Positions 55,855-64,000 of a DNA stretch of 64,000 nt are shown here, piece after piece. The notes below the pieces were generated by a model, which saw only the letters and a program-made list of their open reading frames with translations, ran no database searches and was not told the DNA's origin. Both the position numbers and the translations under genes were made by a program. Each line of letters begins with the position of its first letter. Position 1 is the first letter of the stretch. Origin of the DNA: Hygrocybe punicea (Eukaryota; Basidiomycota; Agaricomycetes; Agaricales; Hygrophoraceae); the NCBI GenBank assembly GCA_963556145.1, contig OY744473.1, positions 1,612,001 to 1,676,000 of the forward strand. Direction: 5' to 3'.

Positions 55855-56790
55855 TTAGTTATTATTCATTGAATTATTAGATATGTCTGGTACCTCGGTA
55901 AACTCGCTGTTGACCAGCGCTAATGAGCGCAGATTGAGTATCATCTTAAATTGTTGTTCTTGACTGAAACCGCCGATACCCTCATCTGGACTTCTACAAT
56001 GTCACCAATCCTGAAGCAAGTCGGACTGGCAGGTACAAAGCTGTCATCTATATCATCATCAATGGTCAAACTATTGTTGTGCTGAGCACTCACCAATGCC
56101 GGCCTCCGTCTGATGTTAACTTGAAATAAAGGACCTCATTATCTGTCCCATGGAAGTATTGAGTATTGCTCATGGATGACAGGATACCTTTGGGATCGAC
56201 ATTGTGTTCAAATGGAATATGGTATGAAACTTTGTCATGTTGGCGATCGGTGAAGTATCGGGTGCCAATAGATAATGCAGTGTATTCGATATAGGTGGAT
56301 GACGTGAAGTCCAGCATTGCATGTTCTGGGAAAGTACGGGCCAGTGTCTGGTGTAAGATCCGGAGGTTGTCAAGGTACGATTCGAACAGTGGTATGTTGA
56401 GACCTGTGATAAGGATGCTCTGACGAAGAAATGGTGTTTGATGTTTGGGTGGTCTGGAAAATATATGTATATCAATTGTTTACAATTTATGTGATGGAAC
56501 AATATACCTGCTGGTGATTGGTGGTAGGTCTTTGGCCACCAATATCGCCTGTAAGCTTAAGACAAGTTATTTATGCTCGGTGGTATCAGTACTCGGCCGT
56601 GTAAGTTTCCAGCAATTCAGCGAGTCATTATGAACTACATTGATATTCGAAATCTGCAAATGTAATGAAACACAGCATACATCGTAAAATTTGAACATAC
56701 ATTTGTAGCATTGGTGAGTTGACTGTCATCATTGTCCATCCGTGTCGATATGAGATTACTTAAATGTTCAGCTGTAAAGTAGAGTTGAAT
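55855..56790 (-). pseudogene. Module gene D' (mirror copy of D), frameshifted
   Basis: Minus-strand copy of gene D in the right arm. Legible blocks: TAEHLSNLISTRMDNDDSQL, FTSSTYIEYTALSIGTRYFT, PFEHNVDPKGILSSMSNTQY, FHGTDNEVLYFKL, TCFRIGDIVEVQMRVSAV, SLALVNSEFTE. Near 55950 one base is missing (KNNN then FKMILNLRSLALV in another frame). The N-terminal exons corresponding to MAEDIIHEV were not found. About 60% identical to D where both can be read. A small separate frame at 57310-57498 lies between D' and C' and is not recognised. Confidence 0.6.
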
Positions 56791-57642
56791 ATATGAATGC
56801 CTTCAGTGGTATATGGACTGACATGCGCTTTTGAAATTGTAATAGGTGTCCATTTGCAAAGTGGAAGTGGGATTTATAATTCAAACGCAATTTTCGACTG
56901 TTTTATCATGAATCATTTTCGATCATCATCGAGATTATGGCAGTGCATCATGTTCATCCTCCATGAACTTGTGATGTCTGTATAGTGTTTGCATTCTTGT
57001 GTTGCAGATCTTCTCAATAGATTCTTATTGTTTTTCTCCATTTTATAGGACAGGATATACATCGACAGCTATCGTAATGCTTGACCTCCTTATTGTACAG
57101 CATTAAAAGGAAACCCCTATCCATTCAGAATGATTTGTTTCCGATGCAACTGTCAGTATAGTTGATCTGATGTTTGTATTTGTTTGGAAATGAGTATATA
57201 TGTCACATAAATTTCTATTTCCGATTTGGCTGTGTTATGATCTTATGATCAGTTCCATGTGGTGACAGCTGTTCTACATTCCAAAATCCTAATTAGACTT
57301 AGTGTTTGATTATTCTCCATACCAGTAATCCATATCCATGTTGTTGGATGATGCTGAGCGTAACAGCTGGTCAATCATCGGTTCTACATCATGGGGAATG
57401 TCCCCGATTTTTTTCATTTTTATGGCGCTATGATCCGAATAGTTCTCCTTCAAACCATCAGAAGATGTAGTTTTCATACTTGCCGGTGTGATCTCCATAA
57501 ACGAGTTCTTTATTGTATTTGATCTGTCTCAGTGTACTTAAATAGCGATGAGAGCGCAATGGTATCGTCCACATCTGACCCTTCATTCATCCAAGATATC
57601 TCGCACAGATTCGTTCCTCGCCCTATAGCTCTTATCTTTGCA

Positions 57643-59662
57643 ATGGCCCCTAAGAAGTCCATGAATGTGAAGACTCACTCCAAAGCTCGATCAAGTGCCG
57701 TTTCGTATGTATATTGGTTTTCATGTGTTGCTGTGCGTCCTAACAGAGGCCATACTGTTATTTCTAGGAAGGGTAAGAAGGCCACCACCACCAAGCCTGT
57801 CGATGAAGAAGTGTACGTGTCTATTCCCATATTCCGATTCATCCACCATGACTAAACCGCCAGTAGTATTGCCAACTCCGAAGATGAAGACGTTATTAGT
57901 GTTCATAGCGTCGCTAGCATTGTCAAACCTGTCTCGTCTATGAGGTGTGTCTCATCAATTGTATTTTTAGATACTATTGATTTACTTCAGTAATATAGGC
58001 GGTCCAGGAAGACCACCAATAGAGCAAGGTTTGCAAGTTCAATTTATACTATTCATGCGATCTAATATTCTTTATATTCAGTGGGAAAAAGCGTCATGCT
58101 TCAGAGGAAGATGATGACAGGTCAGTGGCTCTAAATAATGTTTTTATATTTGTGTATTCTTTAATCGTTTTATATAGTAAATTCTCTTCTCCATCGAAGA
58201 AGACAAAGTCAAACCAGCATCAATCACACGATGAGGACGACGACGGCGACGAAACATTCATGTGAGTTGGAAATCGAATACTTGGTCATATGTTAGACAT
58301 GTCATAGGCCAATTGCAAAACTCGAATTCGGTTCTAAGAAAGCAAATGCAGATAATGGTCTTCAGTATGACACTTCATATGATTCATGTCTCTCATATAT
58401 TAATAAATGATCAGCAACTCTGATATATCCATCAAAACATTGAAGGCGATATCGTCCAAAGTCACAAAGACTACCCGTCTTCGTGATATCAGCGATGACA
58501 ATGTTTCCAGTAGCGACTCAGAAGCTGTGACATATGCACAAAACCAAATCACCAGGTACATTACATCTGTCTATTATTTTTTTAATTGATGTCCTTGCTT
58601 TAGCATACGCTCTCCAAACACGGATGAGTCCGACATTGGTACAAGAGACCCTCAGTTGGTCGATACATATAAGGACTGTGTCAACATTGAGTAACTATTT
58701 AGTTTTATCTTCTGAATCAATGCTAAATATTGAATAGGGCAGCGACCATGGAATCTTGGTCTAGTGCCATAGGGAATGGAAATCCTCAGTATAGCGATGT
58801 CATCAGCAACATTTGCAAGGTCAACCAAAAGTAAGCTGTCATCTACAACTTTACAGTGAAACTGAAGTAACATTGCATAACAATTTGCTGTTCTCCACAG
58901 TGACCTTTGTTTGATCTGGCAAGTACGCGAATCTTTCTCATGACGATCCCGCCAATATCTCTACTGGAGCATTTGGGCGTAGTTTCTTCCACTCGGTTGC
59001 CGGTGCCATCCCAACAATCTTTACCCCTGTCATCCTAGTCGATTCATGCTTCCTCGATGAGCCAAAAGTCAGTGGGAACACGAAACCCATCAAGGTCATC
59101 CAGGGAGCTTTACTTTTCAGGAGAATGGGAGCGGTATGTTGGCGCCATTGGAATGGTCACTGGTGAGGTGGAATTTCGTGCACAACTATATAAGGACTTT
59201 CTGTCCTTCTCGACGACAGCGGCAAGTGGGATGGATGCATCCCCTAGCAGTGAGTATACATTTAATGCTCTCTTGTCAATCCTTACTCATATTCAATAGA
59301 AGCTTCCTCTTTGAAATTCGTGCAGTCTAGTCCTTTTACTCGACGTCCTGCTCCATCTTACCAAAAGACTGCGCTGTCATTCCATGACATTGGTTAGTTT
59401 TATTCTCTCTCACACAAGGTCCTTGGTTTCGTTTTTGATGCTTGTATTCATAGTCCCAATCTATGATGGCCGGAAAGTTAAAACCGACTTTACCGACACC
59501 CTCAAAATACTTCAGCAACTCCCCCACTTTCCAGGCGATGTTCCTGCAGAATCCTGCATTGTGGTCGGCCACACGATCAATACCTTCAAATGCTCTGATC
59601 ATTTGTTGAATAGTATTTCCCTAAATGTGCAGTGGGTGATGGTATTGGGCGTCTCTCATTAA
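57643..59662 (+). pseudogene. Module gene C' (mirror copy of C), TGA and frameshift
   Basis: Starts MAPKKSMNVKTHSKARSS at 57643, parallel to MPPKKSTATKSNSKAK of C. Short acidic exons follow (DEDDDGDE, DDNVSSSDSE), then RSPNTDESDIGTRDPQLVDT, NISTGAFGRSFFHSVAGAIP, TIFTPVILVDSCFLDEPKV, EWERYVGAIGMVT, and the last exon VPIYDGRKVKTDF, PAESCIVVGHTINTF, ISLNVQWVMVLGVSH ending at 59662. A TGA at 58912-58914 replaces the Arg of the FDRSGRY block in C, and one extra T near 59114 shifts the frame before GEWERY. Decayed. Its stop faces that of B' 175 nt away, as C faces B. Confidence 0.65.
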
Positions 59663-59837
59663 CTTGTCGTTTTTCTCGTCATGAAACTAGTGTGCCATGC
59701 AGCGTGGCCTATTGCCCATTTTCTTTATGTTGCCTTGAATTTGTAATGTACCTACCTTTGAAATCAAAGTGTTTCGTGCCTCTCTGATATGAGATCTGAT
59801 TGGTGACAATTAAAGTTGACTAATGTACAAGTGAAGT

Positions 59838-61653
59838 TCAGAAATATGAGTATGCATTTGTAATATCTACAAGCCATTTATAAAATACCGCTGAAAATGT
59901 GTCCGCAAAAGATCCGATTGGTGCCCGAGCAGATTTCGCGCCTTGCTTCATGTTGGACCACAAGCTGCAGGTGTGATACCGTTTGATCTCATTCACGAAG
60001 TAATTGACATTGTTGGTGTTTGAATCAACAATGAGCGAAATGTCCATGTGACAAAATACACTCATTGAAGGTTTCCCACCAATCAACGTCGACTCTATGG
60101 CATACAGCCCCTCATAGGTGTCTCGTACGAAGCCGAAGAATTGCTGTCTTGCTTGATCTCGAATTGCAATGGAGCTGTGATCCGGATTGCAAACATCAGT
60201 CTTCATGAGCACTCCCTGTGCTTGGAACAATCTTGGAAAATGCCAAAAACTCGTGAACATGTAATGCGAGACGGAGGGCATCTGCCTACCTCAATTCCTC
60301 TAAAGTATAGAAGGTTGTCACAATATCCCACCTCCACGATTTGCTCTCTTTGTTGTAATGCGTATGGACCGTGTAAATGTCCCTTCCACCTAACAAAAAC
60401 ACTCGCCATTCTCCGATCTTGGCCAACGGCTCAACATAGGTTTGACCGAACCAACGTGAACCGGGGACCTCGCAGTTCAGGCGCATATAGTCCCAATTCC
60501 GCCTTGGATCGCCCGGGAACAACACATGGTGACCGGTGTCACTATGCGTTCGCTTCAAAACAATGTTCGGTGGAAACGGTTCACCATCCTTCAGCAGCCT
60601 CGATTGTGGTCGCATCGTGTGTGTCGTTGACAATGCAACATGGAGCAGGTTTTGCATCTGCATCCATTTCGAATGCACGGTGTTCATTTGTTTTGGTGGT
60701 GGCCACACCTGAACTGTTCGACACAGCTCGTCAATTCCAGCCAAGAATGTTGACACGTTTTCAACCATTATACCATATTGATTACCACTATAGATGATAT
60801 TCAAATTAACTGAATTAAAAAAAAGGACAATTGACAAAAACGTTTGACACGCTCACATATAGGACATTCCCATGTCCACACCACCGAATACGCAATCGGT
60901 GGATTTGAACTTATTCCATGTTATATTCGACCCCGATGAGTTGAGCATGGCATGGGCGAACTCCGGCCAAAACATGTATTCAACATTGAAGCGGCGTATT
61001 GCACCGTTGGGTTCATCACACCGCCAGTGGTGCATTCACATAGCAACATAAACCTGGAATTTGAAGTATTCTTTAGCGATAATTCTCCATACATCTTTAA
61101 AAATACAAACCCATTCCTGCATGCAAACAAAATATTGCGTCTTGTGTGCCTTGATATTGTGAATATAACCATCGAGGTGCGAGACAGTTTTGTATTCGTC
61201 TTGTGAAACCATAACGTTGACGAATGCAAGATCATTGGTTGCAGCCGCTTTACTTGTAATACGGGTGGTGGGATCAAGAACAAAGATGATGTGGAAAACG
61301 GGATCGTTCCTGACGGACTGTGTAATCGTGCTCATGGGAGCATCCTCCATCTCTACATCGGAAGTGGGATCTGGTGTATTGGACACCGTCGATGGCAACA
61401 ACGTGAGTTCCTCTTCAGTAGCATTTCGAACACCCATGGAATTTTCTGCGCCCTTCCATCCAATACAGCTGGATAGAGGACAGGTACCAGATGCAATGCA
61501 ATTTGGATGCTTGCTTGCAGATCCACAATGGCGCTGACAGGAACTTCCTTTCTTTTTCCAAAGGAGAGTTTGCGTCTGCATTGAGATGCAGTTTCGTCCT
61601 GGACAGATGTGGCAGCACACTTCGTAGCCAACTTCCTTGCGAGATTTGGGCAT
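59838..61653 (-). pseudogene. Module gene B' (mirror copy of B, ATP-grasp-like), TGA interrupted
   Basis: Same four-exon layout as B: MPKSRKEVGYEVCCHICPGR..., CISMQTQTLLWKKKGSSCQR; exon 2 VYVAM-stop-MHHW..RRFNVEYMFW; exon 3 VWPPPKQMNTVHSKW, PPNIVLKRTHSDTGHHV, GQTYVEPLAKIGEWR; exon 4 MSVFCHMDISLIVD, YFVNEIKR. The TGA at 61036-61038 stands where B has CGA (Arg). Two ATP-grasp positions have also drifted (RMD to HMD). Probably inactive. Confidence 0.72.
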
Positions 61654-61931
61654 ATTGAAAATCTAAAAGATCAGATTATGTTAGTTCGTCGATTCAATGG
61701 GGTCAGAAATGGTACTGTAATAACCCAGTATGTATTCTATAACTCGGGATGTGTTGTGAGATGGTGAGTGTCAAGGAGAAGAAGAGTTAATCAATTTTGG
61801 ATAATCCTTTTGACTATCAATGATATCGGATTCGTGTCAGGTGACCACGGCGACAATGATGCTCCCCCGGTTGGATCGGCAAGGGTTTGATTGTGCACCC
61901 ATATTTGTCTTTAGAATGAATAACAATGTAA

Positions 61932-62740
61932 CGACCTGCCAAACACGTGTCGAACACTGTTCGGCAAGTGTTCAGTTAGTCATATGCATATTGATGCTTT
62001 AATTAATGTCCATGTGGCTTGTCGAACATTTGTTGAACAGTGTTTGGCCTGTTCGACACATGTTCGACAAGTCATTGCTTTGTTGATAAATTAAGTGGAA
62101 TATATATTCACGTAGATATGGCTTGTCGAACACTTGTTGAACAGTGTTCGGCTTGTTCAACAAGTGTTCGACAAGCCATATCTACGTTAATATATATTCC
62201 ACTTAATTTATCAACAAAGCAATGACTTGCCTAACTAATGTGGAAATGACTCGTCGAACACTTGTTGAACAGGCCAAACACTGTTTGACAAGTGTTTGAC
62301 AAGTCATTTCTACGCTGATAAATTAAGTGGAATATATATTAACATAGATACGGCTTGTCGAACACTTGTCGAACAGGCCGAACACTGTTTGACAAGTGTT
62401 CGACAAGCCGTATCTATGTTAATATATATTTCACTTGAATTATTAACCAAGCAATGACCTGTCGAACACTTGTCGAACAGTGTTTGGCCTGTTCGACAAG
62501 TGTTCGACAAGCCGTATCTACGTTAATATATATTCCACTTAATTTATTAATGTAGCAATGACTTGTTGAACACTTGTTGAACAGTGTTCGGCCTGTTCGA
62601 CAAGTGTTCGACAAGCCGTATCTACGTTAATAAATATTCCACTTGATTTATTAACTTGGAAATGACTTGTCGAACACTTGTCGAACAGTGTTCGGCCTGT
62701 TCGACAAGTGTTCGACAAGTGTTCGACAATTCATATCTAT
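61932..62740. repeat. Tandem palindrome array, CTTGTCGAACACTTGT core
   Basis: About seven units of 105-125 bp. Each has a palindromic cluster CTTGTCGAACACTTGTYGAA...GTTCGGCCTGTTCGACAAGTG and a spacer TCTACGTTAATATATATTCC then ACTTAATTTATTA. Some spacers are inverted relative to others. It fills the space between B' and A'. Confidence 0.88.
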
Positions 62741-63089
62741 GTTAATAATCATACCATTATATATATTAGCATCAAGCATGTTTGGCCTCTTCACCGTGTC
62801 ATAAGTTAAGAATATATATTTGTATAGCTACATGACAAATAGCGCTTATCGACATTTTAAGGATGTATTACGGCAAAACTTGAGAATCAAGTACACCATG
62901 TTTGGTTGTATGTTATTTGTACACCGCATGTCCGATCAATGTATGCAATGCCGAACATGTGTTGTTGACAGGTCATCTGACTTGGCCAGTTCCCTCATAG
63001 GCCAGGGCATCGACCCTGACATCCAACGTTTTCCGTTCCCCTCATTTCTACCCTCAGACGCCCACCAAAAAGGTTGCACTACATCTACC

Positions 63090-64000
63090 ATGTCCTTGCC
63101 CGTCGTCAAAACCTCGACTCCTGCTGTCAATCCCGCGGCTTTCAAATACTGGCCTGATGCGCTGCCCAAAAAGCTGCAGGAGCTGCATCGCATTTTCCAA
63201 ATCCAGTACATGGTCCCGCCCAAGATTCCGGCACCCAACAAGGATTCCAGCACCGTCCCCATCTTTTCTCGTAACCTATATGTACTGAAGACTCACCCCC
63301 ACGATGCCACCGCCCGAGGCGAGTTATGGCGCGAAATGCCCGAACGATACGAGGAACCACTCCGTCGCTTAATTTATCAAATGGATATGTACATCTACGC
63401 GACAGCAGCCATCGCATACAACAAGGCACCCAACTACCCGCCGGACTACGTCAAAAACGATAAGGAAGGGACCGATTCACTCTGGGATTACCTCAAGTAT
63501 ACCGACACCATCATGGACGAAATTTGGGCAGAGGTTTTGGTCGCAAAACGGGCCAACGAGGTCACCTGTGACTGGCGAAGCAAGATCTTCGACGATTGGC
63601 TCCTCAAAGAGTTTTATGTCGGCAAGCACTCTCCATCCGCTTTGATTCAACATGGCGCCGTGAACACCGAGATCAAGCCCGAGGACCTAGGTGAGTAGAT
63701 ATATGCATTTCTGGCCAAATGAAATCTCACGTCTGGCATCATAGATTGGGCAAAATATGACGAATCCGTGCCAGCATGGCACAGCAGAACCTCTGCAAAT
63801 TGGTCGTTTGGTGGGCTGCCAGACGCCACAAAGCTCGAAATCATCGGTCAGGTTATTGCATGGTGTAAAGGACATAGCTTCCTCGTCGATGCCGATGTGG
63901 CGGAGGACAATGAAGGTGTGATCTAGAATTACATGTGTGAATGTGCTAATAATATAATACATTTGCAGAAGAGCCGGTTCCCCAAGGCAAGGGCAAGGGC
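63090..64000 (+). CDS. Module gene A' (mirror copy of A), partial at window end
   Basis: Exons 63090-63690 (601 nt), 63745-63915 (171 nt), 63969-beyond the window. Same MSLPVVKTS start, same exon lengths and splice phases as A, and only about 13 differences in the first 200 residues. No stop or frameshift in the visible part; the next exon begins EEPVPQGKGKGK as in A. Function unknown. Confidence 0.82.

Noticed and set aside
61932..62740. Regularly spaced palindromic repeats resembling a CRISPR array
   Set aside because: The host is a eukaryote, spacers are repeats of one another rather than unique, and no cas genes are present.

Overview
The window is nuclear DNA of a mushroom-forming basidiomycete (Agaricomycete). 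Genes carry many short GT-AG introns of about 50-70 nt. The transposon families are those typical of Agaricomycetes: a Plavaka/tnp2-type CACTA relative, a hAT transposase, Ty3/gypsy pol, and a Helitron whose long reading frame ends in a ubiquitin-protease-like domain. Only two loci look like ordinary host genes: an SKN1/KRE6-type beta-glucan synthesis gene (421-3205) and a previously unpredicted small secreted protein gene built from ten tiny exons (6553-7710). The rest is accessory, repeat-dense sequence.

Layout. 0.4-3.2 kb: SKN1/KRE6 gene with a 2-nt frame break. 3.7-4.2 kb: minisatellite. 6.55-7.7 kb: secreted-protein gene whose five middle introns are copies of one another. 8.6-9.4 kb: hAT-type MITE with a perfect 8-bp target duplication. 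10-14.6 kb: dead gypsy pol split by a 2.1-kb MITE. 15.9-21.3 kb: very large palindrome carrying 44-bp subterminal repeats, with a GCT-expanded MITE inserted in its left arm. 21.3-27.3 kb: two-gene Plavaka/CACTA-like element, each gene cut by a 320-bp MITE. 28.4-30.06 kb: truncated hAT transposase. 31-38.7 kb: Helitron, one 7.7-kb frame interrupted only by two TGA codons.

39.8-64.0 kb (continuing past the window): the most interesting region. Four unrelated multi-exon gene families, here called A, B, C and D, occur as A(-) B(+) C(-) D(+) and again in exact mirror image as D'(-) C'(+) B'(-) A'(+), around a 6-kb satellite-rich spacer. B reads as an ATP-grasp-fold ligase with a Cys-rich N-terminus; A, C and D are uncharacterised. 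A and A' are nearly identical. B, C and A are open in the left arm, while B', C', D and D' carry nonsense or frameshift lesions. This looks like a multigene module that duplicated as a unit and is decaying in one arm; I do not recognise it as a described mobile element or gene cluster.

Several disabling stops in unrelated genes are TGA where the paralogue or family has, or probably had, an arginine CGA codon. This is what deamination of methylated CpG would produce. All exon structures were derived by hand from splice motifs and frame continuity; family names come from remembered protein signatures, not from searches.
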